Shown: positions 36,067 to 44,629, numbered from the stretch's first letter. The stretch: 48,349 bases of DNA from Gammaproteobacteria bacterium (GCA_023228645.1 JALOAT010000027.1:1-48349); one strand, 5' to 3'. The notes: generated from the sequence alone by a model not told the origin. A program made the numbers and translations.

Positions 36067-36502
36067 GCTCGATCGCCGGATAATGAATGAGATGCAGCAT
36101 GGAATCCCCATTTGTGAACATCCGTTTTTTGCCATGGCCAAGAACCTGGGGGTGACCGAAGACACGCTGATAGGACGCCTGCGGCGCTTGCGCGAAGAGG
36201 GGTTCATGACGCGCTTCGGCCCCTTGTTCAACGCAGAAAGGCTGGGCGGCGGCCTGACCCTGGCGGCATTGTCGGTACCGCCGGAACGCTATGACGAGGT
36301 GGCGGGCATCGTCAACTCCTTCGTGGAAGTCGCACACAACTATGCCCGTGAGCATGAACTCAATATGTGGTTCGTACTCGCCACGGAGACACCCGAGCGT
36401 GTCGGCGAAGTGATCGCGGAAATCGAGTCGCTGACCGGATGCCGCGTCTACGACTTTCCCAAGCAGGAGGAATTCTATGTCGGCCTGCATTTCAGTCTCT
36501 GA
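36059..36502 (+). CDS. nirG: siroheme decarboxylase subunit NirG
   Basis: A 147-residue AsnC/Lrp-like protein of the siroheme decarboxylase group. It carries HNYAREHELNMWFVLA, matching the first module of NirDL, and the N-terminal IMNEMQHGIPICEHPFFAMA block. Together NirDL, NirG and NirH are needed for decarboxylation. The start overlaps nirDL and the end overlaps nirH by 26 bases in a different frame. Confidence 0.9.
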   Translation: MDELDRRIMNEMQHGIPICEHPFFAMAKNLGVTEDTLIGRLRRLREEGFMTRFGPLFNAERLGGGLTLAALSVPPERYDEVAGIVNSFVEVAHNYAREHELNMWFVLATETPERVGEVIAEIESLTGCRVYDFPKQEEFYVGLHFSL

Positions 36503-36992
36503 GGACGCGTCCGCCGCATGCGACGCGCTCGACGTTGCCATCGTCAAGGCCACCCAGGCGGGCCTGCCGCTGGTGGTCCGGCCTTACCATACCGTCGCCG
36601 AGTGGCTGGGTGTGGCGCCTGAACTGGTGATGGCGCGTATGGTTAGCATGCAGGCGCAGGGCTTGATCCGGCGCATCGGTGTCGTGCCCAATCATTATCG
36701 GTTGGGCTACCGTGGCAACGGCATGAGCGTGTGGGATATCCCCGACGATCGTATCGCGCAGGTGGGGCGGCGCGTGGGCGCTCTTGAGTACGTCAGTCAC
36801 TGCTATCACCGGCCGCGCCACTTGCCCGAGTGGCCTTACAACCTGTTCGCCATGGTGCACGGGCGGACGCGTGATGAAGTGGAACAAAAGGTCGCAGCGA
36901 TTGCCGCGCTGCTCGGTGCTGATGTGCGTGCCCATGAGGTTCTGTACAGCACGCGCATTCTGAAAAAAACGGGAATGCGGTTCGGCGGCTGA
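36477..36992 (+). CDS. nirH: siroheme decarboxylase subunit NirH
   Basis: A 171-residue relative of NirG that matches the second module of NirDL: VKATQAGLPLVVRPYHTVAE near the N-terminus and CYHRPRHLPEWPYNLFAMVH in the centre. The start ATG 36477 lies within nirG, preceded by AGGAGGAA, a strong Shine-Dalgarno. NirG plus NirH thus looks like the split counterpart of NirDL. Confidence 0.9.
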   Translation: MSACISVSEDASAACDALDVAIVKATQAGLPLVVRPYHTVAEWLGVAPELVMARMVSMQAQGLIRRIGVVPNHYRLGYRGNGMSVWDIPDDRIAQVGRRVGALEYVSHCYHRPRHLPEWPYNLFAMVHGRTRDEVEQKVAAIAALLGADVRAHEVLYSTRILKKTGMRFGG

Positions 36993-37035
36993 TTGGCTGC
37001 GGCGGCTGCGCACTTCAGGGGGAAAGAAGGACGTC

Positions 37036-38211
37036 ATGTTTCGCGTTACCCGCTTCATGCAACTCCTCACGGGCAGTGCCGCGGTGCGGCGGCCGGTAGA
37101 TATCGGTCACGGCCCGGTGGTGATATGGAATCTGATTCGGCGCTGCAATCTCATCTGCAAGCACTGCTACTCGAATTCCGCCGATAAAGATTTTCGCGGT
37201 GAGTTGAACGGTGAGGAGGTGCGAGCGGTGATGGACGACCTGTATGCCTATGGCGTGCGGGTACTCATCCTGTCCGGCGGGGAGCCCTTGTTGCGCGACG
37301 ACATCTTCGCGCTGGCCCGGTATGCAAAGGCCAAGGGTTTTTATGTCGGGCTGTCATCCAACGGCACACTCATCGACGAGGCGCGCGCCGATGCCATCGC
37401 GGAGATTGGCTTTGACTACGTAGGCGTGAGCATCGACGGCACGCGTGACACCCATGATCGCTTTCGGCGCATGCAAGGCGCCTACGATGCGGCGCTGGCA
37501 AGCCTGCGCCGCTGCCGCGATCGTGGCATCAAGGTGGGCATGCGGTTTACCGCTACCGGCGACAACATCCATGAACTCCCGCAAATGCTGCAACTCCTCG
37601 ATGACGAAGGCCTGGGGAAGTTCTACTACTCCCATCTCAACTACGCCGGGCGTGGCAATAAGAACCGGGGCGAGGCGGCCCATCGGGGCACGCGTGCGGC
37701 CATGGCTCTGCTCTTCGATGCCTGCCTGGAACACCTGCGCCACGGTGAAGCGAAGGAGTTTGTCACCGGCAACAACGACACCGACGGCGTGTTCCTGTGG
37801 CGCTGGGCGCTTGAGCGCTTCCCCGAGCGCGCCGCCGAGCTGCGCCAGCGCTTGGAGCTGTGGGGCGGCAACAGCTCAGGGGTGAATATTGCGAACATCG
37901 ACAACCAGGGCAATGTACATCCGGACACCATGTGGTGGCACCACAACCTGGGCAATGTGCGTGAGCGGCCTTTTTCAACCATCTGGTCGGATACCAGCGA
38001 TCCGTTGATGGCTGGATTGAAGGCGCGCCCGCGCCCGCTGAGCGGACGCTGTGCGGTGTGCGACCACCGGCGCATCTGCAATGGCAACACCCGCGTGCGC
38101 GCCTACCAGACCACGGGCGATTACTGGGCGGAAGACCCGGGATGTTATCTCACAGATGCGGAGATCGGTCTGAGCCGGCCGGCCGTGACGACAGAGGCGG
38201 TGCACGTATGA
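37036..38211 (+). CDS. nirJ: heme d1 biosynthesis radical SAM protein NirJ
   Basis: Radical SAM enzyme that replaces propionate side chains by oxo groups in the heme d1 pathway. The 391-residue protein has CNLICKHCY (Cys37, Cys41, Cys44) binding the SAM cluster, LSGGEPLLRDD for SAM, and a C-terminal SPASM-like cysteine set (GRCAVCDHRRICNG ... DPGCY) for a second cluster. The N-terminal RVTRFMQLLTG is typical for NirJ. It overlaps nirN by four bases. Confidence 0.94.
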   Translation: MFRVTRFMQLLTGSAAVRRPVDIGHGPVVIWNLIRRCNLICKHCYSNSADKDFRGELNGEEVRAVMDDLYAYGVRVLILSGGEPLLRDDIFALARYAKAKGFYVGLSSNGTLIDEARADAIAEIGFDYVGVSIDGTRDTHDRFRRMQGAYDAALASLRRCRDRGIKVGMRFTATGDNIHELPQMLQLLDDEGLGKFYYSHLNYAGRGNKNRGEAAHRGTRAAMALLFDACLEHLRHGEAKEFVTGNNDTDGVFLWRWALERFPERAAELRQRLELWGGNSSGVNIANIDNQGNVHPDTMWWHHNLGNVRERPFSTIWSDTSDPLMAGLKARPRPLSGRCAVCDHRRICNGNTRVRAYQTTGDYWAEDPGCYLTDAEIGLSRPAVTTEAVHV

Positions 38212-39746
38212 AGCAGGCGTTGATGGGAGTGCTGTTGCTCGTTAGCCTGCCGCTGGCCGCAGCCGGTATGGGTGAGGCGCAGGGGCTGTATCTGCAGCAT
38301 TGCGCAGTCTGCCATGGCGCCGATCGCTTCGGCCTGACCGGGCCTGCCTTGCTGCCCGAGAGCCTGGCGCGGCTGCGCCGCGCCGCGGTGATCGATACCA
38401 TCAGCGCCGGGCGCGCCGCGACGCAGATGCAAGGCTTCGCCGGCCAGTTGACCCCGACGCAGATCGCTGCGATCGCCGATTACCTGGCCATGCCGCCCGC
38501 GGAGCTGCCGCGCTGGGAGCTTGCCCAGATGAAGGCCAGCCACACCGTGTTCGCCGGGGCGACGGACCTGCCGGACAAGCCGCGGTTCACGGCCGATCCG
38601 CTCAACCTCTTCGTGGTGGTGGAAAGCGGCGATAACCACATCACTGTGCTCGACGGCGATCGCTTCGAACCGATTCACCGCTTTCCCACGCACTTCGCAC
38701 TGCACGGCGGCCCTAAATACGCCGCCGATGGGCGCTTTGTCTACCTGGCGTCACGGGACGGCTGGATCAGCAAGTACGACCTTTACAACCTGACCTACGT
38801 GGCGGAAATCCGGGTGGGGCTCAATACGCGCAACCTGGCGGTGTCGGCGGACGGGCGCTACGTGCTGGTGGGCAACACCTTGCCGGGCACTCTGGTTGTG
38901 CTCGATGGTTACGACCTCACGCCGCTGAAGGTGATGGCCGTTGCCGATGAAGCAGGGCAGGGGTCCCGCGTGGCGGCCGTGTACACGGCGCCGCCGCGTG
39001 GAAGTTTCATCGCCATCATGAAGGACATTCCTGAAATCTGGGAACTTCCCTATACCACGGAGGCGGTTGCCTGGCCGATCGATAGCGGTTCGTTGCACGA
39101 CTATCGTGCCGAATCCGGCGAGGCGTTTCCTGTCCGGCGTATCAGGCTCGAACGGCACGTGGACGACTTTGTCCTCGACCCCGCCTATGAACACCTCATC
39201 GGTGCGGCACGCGACGGTACAGTGCAGGTAGTGAACCTTACCGCTGGGCGGCGCATTGCGAACCTGCCGCTCACCGGCATGCCGCACCTGGCCTCCGGGA
39301 TCACCTGGATGCGCGGCGACCGGCGTGTGCTGGCCACGCCGAACCTGAAGGAAGGTGCCGTGACGGTCATTGACACGCAGGACTGGAAAGCGATCACGCG
39401 GGTGCCGACCCTTGGTCCCGGATTCTTCATGCGCAGCCATGAGAATTCCCGCTACGCCTGGGTGGATTCCTCGCTCGGTCCGGCCCGCGACACCGTTCAG
39501 GTCATCGACAAGGAGACCCTCGAGGTGGCCAAGACGATCCAACCGGCACCGGGAAAGACGGCCTCACATGTGGAATTCACCAGGGACGGACGTTACGCGC
39601 TGCTCAGTATCTGGGAAATGGATGGCGCAGTCGTTGTATACGATGCGCAGACGCTGCGTGAGGTCAAACGTGTCCCCATGGTCAAGCCCTCCGGGAAGTA
39701 CAACGTGTGGAACAAGACTCGTCTGTCGGAGGGGACGAGCCACTGA
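38208..39746 (+). CDS. nirN: cd1-type protein NirN (dihydro-heme d1 dehydrogenase)
   Basis: A NirS paralogue that completes heme d1 and passes it on to NirS in the periplasm. The 512-residue precursor has a signal peptide, a cytochrome c domain with CAVCH (Cys32-His36), and a d1-binding propeller with THFALHGG as the expected His-ligand region and SGKYNVWNKT at the C-terminus. It differs from NirS in the active-site segment (no FLHDGGW). It closes the operon and is followed by hairpins. Confidence 0.92.
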   Translation: MKQALMGVLLLVSLPLAAAGMGEAQGLYLQHCAVCHGADRFGLTGPALLPESLARLRRAAVIDTISAGRAATQMQGFAGQLTPTQIAAIADYLAMPPAELPRWELAQMKASHTVFAGATDLPDKPRFTADPLNLFVVVESGDNHITVLDGDRFEPIHRFPTHFALHGGPKYAADGRFVYLASRDGWISKYDLYNLTYVAEIRVGLNTRNLAVSADGRYVLVGNTLPGTLVVLDGYDLTPLKVMAVADEAGQGSRVAAVYTAPPRGSFIAIMKDIPEIWELPYTTEAVAWPIDSGSLHDYRAESGEAFPVRRIRLERHVDDFVLDPAYEHLIGAARDGTVQVVNLTAGRRIANLPLTGMPHLASGITWMRGDRRVLATPNLKEGAVTVIDTQDWKAITRVPTLGPGFFMRSHENSRYAWVDSSLGPARDTVQVIDKETLEVAKTIQPAPGKTASHVEFTRDGRYALLSIWEMDGAVVVYDAQTLREVKRVPMVKPSGKYNVWNKTRLSEGTSH

Positions 39747-39759
39747 AGCTCGCCCGGCG

Positions 39760-39828
39760 GTGGATGTGCGCTACTTTCATCCACACAAGCAGTTGAAAAT
39801 GCAGAAAGCAAAAACCACGCTTTTTGCT
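39760..39828 (+). terminator. tandem hairpins ending the nir operon
   Basis: GTGGATG (39760-39766) pairs with CATCCAC (39778-39784). Further on AGCAAAAA (39807-39814) pairs with TTTTTGCT (39821-39828) around CCACGC. The second has A- and T-runs and would work as a terminator in either direction. Confidence 0.55.
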
Positions 39829-39880
39829 GACGTTGCGCTGAGAAAGTACGGATAGCTTGTCGGCGCTTGCGTAGGGAAAC
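39807..39880 (+). repeat. repeat related to 29291-29360, opposite orientation
   Basis: It shares AGCAAAAACCrCGCTTkTTG and TGCGCTGAGAA with the element upstream of nirS (read on its minus strand), with divergence and a small gap elsewhere. The two copies face each other around the 10-kb nir locus. Confidence 0.5.
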
Positions 39881-39944
39881 GCTGACTTAAACCCCTATGG
39901 GCGTCCGGCCCTCGGGGCGATTGGCCTGGTTCGGGAGCGAAAGT

Positions 39945-39972
39945 CCTATCGCCCGGAGGGTTGGGCTCCTAC
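39945..39972 (-). repeat. GTAGGAGCCC-type REP element, reverse copy
   Basis: On the minus strand: GTAGGAGCCCAACCCTCCGG then GCGATAGG. It resembles the element at the 3' end of ccmI, inverted. Confidence 0.5.
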
Positions 39973-40312
39973 ATCAAGACACATCCCATCGCGGCGACAC
40001 CATACCGTGCCCCCTGTAGGCACGGCCACCGGTCGCAAATGTCGCCAACGCCGAGAAGAATCGCGGCTGCTGGCCGCTCCACAGAACCCCTCGCCGATTC
40101 CGAATGCATCCCGGCGTCGTTATGGTGATTGCGTACAAGCATCAGCAACAGGTACAGGTGGCATGAAGATGTACCCCGTTTGCATCTTAACGGTATCCCG
40201 TTTGGCCGATGTGTGAATGCATTCGCGTTACTACAGTGAGATTGCCGACGGGCCACGGCCTGTCAGGCGGAAAACTGCCGACCTCGTGTTCGCCAAAAAG
40301 AAGGAGTTGAGC

Positions 40313-40507
40313 ATGACCGCTTCCGCCGCCGAACTCGCCCAGGAACTCGATGCGCTGCAAAAGGAATTCCGCGCCTATTCACAAACTGCCGATTTCAGTT
40401 TCGCCGAGATAAACGCGCCGAAGCCGAATGGGTTCGTCGAAAACTATCGACGGCGGACCGCAGAAATCCAGAACGCACTCTCACGCATGCGCTTGCCGCG
40501 CTCGTAA
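40313..40507 (+). CDS. small protein of unknown function (64 aa)
   Basis: A short, soluble, mostly helical protein starting MTASAAELAQELDALQKEFR, with an amphipathic N-terminal half and a basic C-terminus (RRRTAEIQNALSRMRLPRS). AAGGAG seven bases before ATG 40313 decides this start over an in-frame upstream ATG at 40217. No family recognised. A strong hairpin follows 17 bases after the stop. Confidence 0.6.
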   Translation: MTASAAELAQELDALQKEFRAYSQTADFSFAEINAPKPNGFVENYRRRTAEIQNALSRMRLPRS

Positions 40508-40524
40508 GCAGTGTGTGAACGGGG

Positions 40525-40543
40525 GTGGGCGGGGCCCGCCCAC
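40525..40543 (+). terminator. hairpin after the small gene
   Basis: GTGGGCGG and CCGCCCAC form a perfect 8-bp GC-rich stem with a three-base loop. No T-run follows. Confidence 0.5.
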
Positions 40544-40561
40544 GATGTCAGGATGTGAAAC

Positions 40562-40590
40562 GGCGACGGTGGCCTATGGCCGCCGTCGCC
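40562..40590. repeat. strong palindrome
   Basis: GGCGACGG / CCGTCGCC enclose GGCC-TAT-GGCC, giving a 12-bp stem broken by a single T/G pair. It lies in a gene-free stretch between two small genes, 18 bases after the previous hairpin. Confidence 0.5.
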
Positions 40591-40722
40591 GCGCTGTTGA
40601 ACGACGGAATGGCCGCCTCTTCGAGGCGACACTGAGCCTGCGCGATACGTACATTGCCTATTTCGCCCGTATTATCACCTGCTAATATCCTGATGTACCA
40701 AATCACCTCAGAGGGAAGCGGG

Positions 40723-40965
40723 ATGAGTGAAAAGCGAGTGTCGAATGCGGGCGATACCCAGGGGTTCGAGTGGCTGCGTGTGGAGAGCATGCGTCTGATG
40801 GAAGAGCACTCCGATTCCGAATACGGGATCTGCGGCAGCGAGTGGTTTGTCATCGAGGAATTGCGTGCCGCGGAAGAGGCCGGCAGAACGACGGAGATGT
40901 TGCAGGCCCTGCGCGACTGCAGTTGCACACACGTCGCCGAGATGGCCAGCGTCACGGCGGGGTAG
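40723..40965 (+). CDS. small acidic protein of unknown function (80 aa)
   Basis: An acidic cytoplasmic protein, MSEKRVSNAGDTQGFEWLRV and onward, helical, with EYGICGSEWFVIEELRAAEE in the centre and CSCTH near the end (three cysteines in all). GAGGGAAGCGGG precedes ATG 40723; an in-frame ATG at 40693 has no Shine-Dalgarno. No family recognised. Confidence 0.55.
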   Translation: MSEKRVSNAGDTQGFEWLRVESMRLMEEHSDSEYGICGSEWFVIEELRAAEEAGRTTEMLQALRDCSCTHVAEMASVTAG

Positions 40966-41164
40966 CGTCTGGCGCGCGGCCTCACCGGTGGCATCGGTGA
41001 CGGAGATGAGGGCGGCGCGCCGCGCCGCTTCATCCCCGTTGTGTATACAGCCGTTTGGGTGCACGCCGCGTGCGCCCGGTAGCGATATGATCGGCGCTGC
41101 GCCTGCACGCGCTGGACAGCGGCAAGCGCGTCTTCGGTAAACGGAGTTCGCGGTACGTGCTTTC

Positions 41165-41533
41165 ATGTCACGCCTGATCCGCTGGTCTTCACTTGTACTC
41201 GCCTACGTCTTCCTCGGGCTGGCCATCATCGGCGTGGTGCTGCCGGGCTTACCCACCGTGCCTTTCCTGTTGCTCACGGCCTGGTTCGCGGCGCGCGGTT
41301 CGGTGCGGCTGCATCGCTGGCTTTATGCGCATCCCAGGTTTGGTGCCCTGTTGATCGATTGGGAAATGCAGGGCGCCATCGCGCGCCGCACCAAGCGCGT
41401 GGCGGTGGCCTTGCTGGTCGTGAGCTGGCTCATTATGTACTGGCGCATCGGTGTGCCGTGGCTGATGGCCGCGCTGGCCTTGTTGTTCATGGCCGTTGCC
41501 GCGTTTTTGTGGACCCGTCCGGAACCGCGCTGA
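41165..41533 (+). CDS. YbaN family inner membrane protein (DUF454)
   Basis: A 122-residue membrane protein with the family hallmark GVVLPGLPTVPFLLLTAWFA (starting near residue 23) followed by ARGS.RLHRWLYAHPRFG. Three to four hydrophobic segments: about 8-40 (one or two) and 74-115 (two). Function unknown. Convergent with the histidine kinase. Confidence 0.85.
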   Translation: MSRLIRWSSLVLAYVFLGLAIIGVVLPGLPTVPFLLLTAWFAARGSVRLHRWLYAHPRFGALLIDWEMQGAIARRTKRVAVALLVVSWLIMYWRIGVPWLMAALALLFMAVAAFLWTRPEPR

Positions 41534-41588
41534 AGGCCTGCGGGTTCCATTTGCCGCAAGCGAATATGCCGGACCCGGAACGACAGTA

Positions 41589-43124
41589 CTAGGCCGAGGC
41601 CACGGCAAGAACATCCGCAACAGCATTGCCGAATGTGAAATAAATGCTCGCCCCGGCATAAGGCACACCTTCCGCCCAGACGTTACCGCCATGGCGTTGC
41701 ACGATGCGCCGAACCGTCGCCAACCCGATGCCGGTGCCTTCGAATTCCTCATCGGAGTGCAGCCGGACGAACGGCTGGAACAACTTCGTGGCGTACTCCA
41801 TGTCGAAGCCCGAGCCGTTGTCCTTCACGTAAAAGATGTCTTGCCCGGCTTGGGAACTTCTGCCCACTTCCAGGCGCGTCAGGCGCTGCGCCGCGGTGAA
41901 CTTCCACGCATTTTCAAGCAGGTTCTCAAGCATCAGCCGCACCAGCGACGGATCGCCCGTGGCGGTGAGATTTGCATGGATATGCACCTCCACCTCTCGT
42001 TCCGGCGCTTCGTCGCGCAGACGCTGCACGATCTCCGCCGCCATGCCGCCGATGTCCAGCGGTTCATGGGCGAGCTCGCTGCGAAACACATGTGACAGCA
42101 TCAGCAGGCCATCGAGTAATTCGCCCATGCGCACCGATGCGGTGCGGATGCGTGCCAGATGACGCATGGCATGGCTGTTGAGCGACGGGGCGCAGTCCTC
42201 TTCAAGGATGTGGCAAAAACCGTTGATGGCGCGGAGCGGCCCTTTGAGATCATGAGATACCGAATAGGAGAACGCCTCCAGTTCACGATTGGCCGCCTCC
42301 AGTGAGGCAGTCCGTTCCACCACCCGCCGTTCGAGTGTGGCGTTGAGCCGGCGCACATCGGCCTCCGCCTGCTTGAGTTTCTCGCGTTCGTTGTGGAGTG
42401 CCGCGATGCTCCTTTGATTCCAGCGCGTGATGTACATCATGATCGCGATGGCCAGCAGTGTCCCGGTGGTACCCAACCAAATCAGCGTGCTGCGGGCACG
42501 GCCAAAACTGGTATCGGCCGCAGCAATGGTCTCGGCGCGCATCTGCGCCAGGGTCGTGTCGAACTCGTCGAGGGCGGCAATGGCCTGTTGCTGGGCGGCA
42601 AATACCTGTATGAACAAGGGCTGCAGTTCGTCGATGGCGTGTCCTTCGCGGTGCAGCTGCATGATCGTGTTGTAGGCCGGGAGTGCGTTGCTCGCACTTT
42701 GGATGAATGCATCCATGAGCTGACGCTGCCTGGACGTCATCTGCATCGCATTCAGTGTGTCCACGGCCGCGAGGCTGCGCGAGGCAGCCGCGCTTTGGAG
42801 CCCGGTATGCCGCTCCTCGATCTCGAAAGGATCGGTGATGAGGAAGGTGTCGCGCAGCAGAAGAATACGCTGCTGCACATTCCAGCGGATCGCCGAGATC
42901 AGCGATGCCTTCTTGTCGTAATCAGAGATGAGGATGTTCGAGGCATCGCGCATCGCCTCCATCTTGCCGAAGCAGACCACGACAATGGCGATCATCAGCG
43001 CGATGACAGCAGAGAAACCCAGCAACACGCCGACGACAGGCGTCTGAAAGGCAAGGCGACAGGCCGGCAGGTTGTTGCGGACGGCTGGAACGTCGGAGGA
43101 TCCGGTAGGCGTCAGAGGCGGCAT
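41589..43124 (-). CDS. sensor histidine kinase
   Basis: Two-component sensor of 511 residues. Two membrane helices (about 29-52 and 213-232) enclose a roughly 160-residue periplasmic helical domain resembling the four-helix-bundle ligand domain of chemoreceptors. Then comes a coiled coil (240-285), the phospho-acceptor box SVSHDLKGPLRAING (His291), and an HATPase domain with N-box LLENAWKFT, G1 DNGSGFDM, F-box LFQPFVRLH and G2 EGTGIGLA. The F-Y-S-V-S-H-D type box is typical of phytochrome-like kinases. No response regulator gene is adjacent, so its partner is unknown. Confidence 0.9.
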   Translation of the reverse strand: MPPLTPTGSSDVPAVRNNLPACRLAFQTPVVGVLLGFSAVIALMIAIVVVCFGKMEAMRDASNILISDYDKKASLISAIRWNVQQRILLLRDTFLITDPFEIEERHTGLQSAAASRSLAAVDTLNAMQMTSRQRQLMDAFIQSASNALPAYNTIMQLHREGHAIDELQPLFIQVFAAQQQAIAALDEFDTTLAQMRAETIAAADTSFGRARSTLIWLGTTGTLLAIAIMMYITRWNQRSIAALHNEREKLKQAEADVRRLNATLERRVVERTASLEAANRELEAFSYSVSHDLKGPLRAINGFCHILEEDCAPSLNSHAMRHLARIRTASVRMGELLDGLLMLSHVFRSELAHEPLDIGGMAAEIVQRLRDEAPEREVEVHIHANLTATGDPSLVRLMLENLLENAWKFTAAQRLTRLEVGRSSQAGQDIFYVKDNGSGFDMEYATKLFQPFVRLHSDEEFEGTGIGLATVRRIVQRHGGNVWAEGVPYAGASIYFTFGNAVADVLAVASA

Positions 43125-43387
43125 TGCGGTCCCTTGTATGTCCTTCGGCTTCCGGTGCGGAATGCGGGCATATTACGGAGGACGCATGTCGTTGGGAATC
43201 CACCGCCGTGGATAGGCGACGCGGTGGTGGGTGCCTGGTCGCATACGCTCATGCAGTAGGAGTTTGTACTGCTTCCAGGCGGCCGATGCATGGGAGCCGG
43301 GAAGCGTCTTACTCCCGCGTCCGCCGGGTGCGCCGTCGACGAGTGAGCAAGACAGGTGGTGTCATGTATTGCCGTCCGCAACGCTTG

Positions 43388-43819
43388 TCAGTGCTGAATG
43401 CCCCGCGCAATCTGCTCAGCCTGTGCACGCACGCGCTCCTCCTGCGCACGCAGCTCCGGTGTGAATTCGGCGCCGAAATCCTCCATCTCCATGAGCGGGC
43501 GGATTTCGACCTCGGTGTCTTGAAATGGTGCGCGCTTCAGCCAATCGATGGCCTCATCCAGGGAATTCACCTGCCATAGCCAGAATCCCACCACCAGTTC
43601 GTCTGTATGGCCGAATGGCCCGGCGAGTACCGAAGCCTGCTTGCCGCTGAACCGGACACGCACACCACGCACGCTCGGATGCAGGCCTTCACCGGCCAGC
43701 ATCACCCCGGCCTTGGCAAGTTCCTCGTTGAATTGGTCCATGGCCTCCAGCTGCGCCGTGGTCGGCATCACGCCGGCCTCGGACTCGTGCGATGCCTTGA
43801 CGATGACCATGACACGCAT
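43388..43819 (-). CDS. YciI/DGPF-domain protein
   Basis: A 143-residue protein with the ferredoxin-like YCII fold: RVMVIVKASHESEAG at the N-terminus, AGVMLAGEGLHPS, and VLAGPFGHTDELVVGFWLW followed by SLDEAIDWLKRAP. Such proteins are often encoded near sigma factors of the ECF41/42 type, but none is here. Activity unknown. It is divergently placed from the DUF4202 gene. Confidence 0.82.
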   Translation of the reverse strand: MRVMVIVKASHESEAGVMPTTAQLEAMDQFNEELAKAGVMLAGEGLHPSVRGVRVRFSGKQASVLAGPFGHTDELVVGFWLWQVNSLDEAIDWLKRAPFQDTEVEIRPLMEMEDFGAEFTPELRAQEERVRAQAEQIARGIQH

Positions 43820-43936
43820 GGGTGCTTTCCCCTGCTTCGGAATCCTCCTTGAACATAGGCGCGCCGCCGCTGCAATGCAGTACCGTCCACTGGATTCATA
43901 TAGAATTCAGCGCCACGCGATCATGAGGAATCTTGT

Positions 43937-44548
43937 ATGGCCTTCCAGAGCGAGGCATTCGAACCGGCCGTGGCGCTCATCGACGCCGCCAATGCCGAAG
44001 ACCCCAACACCGAAACGCTCGATGGCGAGACCTGGCCGAAAGAGCGGCTGTATTCCGAACGCATGAGCGACATGCAGCAGCGCTTTGCACCGCAGGCGGA
44101 CGAGGCGCAGCGCCTGGCCATCCGTGCCCAGCACATCCAGCGCTGGAAGTCGCCGCGCAGCGATTACCCCATGGACCGTCAGGGTTATCTGCAATGGCGT
44201 ACCGCGCTGTACAAGTTCCACGCCGAGACCGCCGCCGGACTGCTGGCGCAGGCCGGTTATGGCGAGGACGTCATCGAGCGGGTGCGTCAGGCGGTGGGCA
44301 AGCGGGCCTTGAAGGTGAATCCGGATACCCAATTGCTGGAAGACGTGGCGGCGCTGGTGTTCATCGAGCACTACATGCTGGAGTTTGCAGGCAAGCACCC
44401 GGAGTATGACGAAGCGAAGTGGCTCGATATCGTGCGCAAGACCTGGAAGAAGATGTCGGCCGGCGCCCAGCAGTTCGCCCTGTCGGGCGGCATCCGCCTG
44501 CCCGAACCCCTGGTGCCGCTGATTCAGAAGGCCTTGGCGGTGGAGTGA
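43937..44548 (+). CDS. DUF4202 domain protein
   Basis: A 203-residue helical protein with the DUF4202 blocks: EPAVALIDAANAEDPNTE, RLAIRAQHIQRWKSPRSDYP, FHAETAAGLL and LEDVAALVFIEHYMLEFAGK. Conserved His, Glu and Asp residues suggest an HD-like metal site, but this is only a guess. Cytoplasmic; function unknown. Confidence 0.8.
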   Translation: MAFQSEAFEPAVALIDAANAEDPNTETLDGETWPKERLYSERMSDMQQRFAPQADEAQRLAIRAQHIQRWKSPRSDYPMDRQGYLQWRTALYKFHAETAAGLLAQAGYGEDVIERVRQAVGKRALKVNPDTQLLEDVAALVFIEHYMLEFAGKHPEYDEAKWLDIVRKTWKKMSAGAQQFALSGGIRLPEPLVPLIQKALAVE

Positions 44549-44599
44549 TATGCGTGCAAGCCCGTGGGGAGCGGCGCAAGCCGTGGATGCGAACGTCCC

Positions 44600-44618
44600 G
44601 GCCTGAGGCGCTCCTACA
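44600..44618 (-). repeat. TGTAGGAGC-type REP element
   Basis: On the minus strand TGTAGGAGCGCCTCAGGCC, with GGCGC/GCCTC-like self-complementarity. Third member of the GTAGGAGC family, here between the 3' ends of two convergent genes. Confidence 0.45.
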
Positions 44619-44629
44619 GGTGGATGGGA

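Larger units (their letters stand above)
39747..40312. other. intergenic region downstream of the nir operon
   Basis: About 560 bases with no supportable gene. It holds terminator hairpins just after nirN, a repeat related to the one upstream of nirS, a REP-like element and, to the right, a low-complexity-free stretch that probably contains the promoter for the small gene at 40313. Confidence 0.5.
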
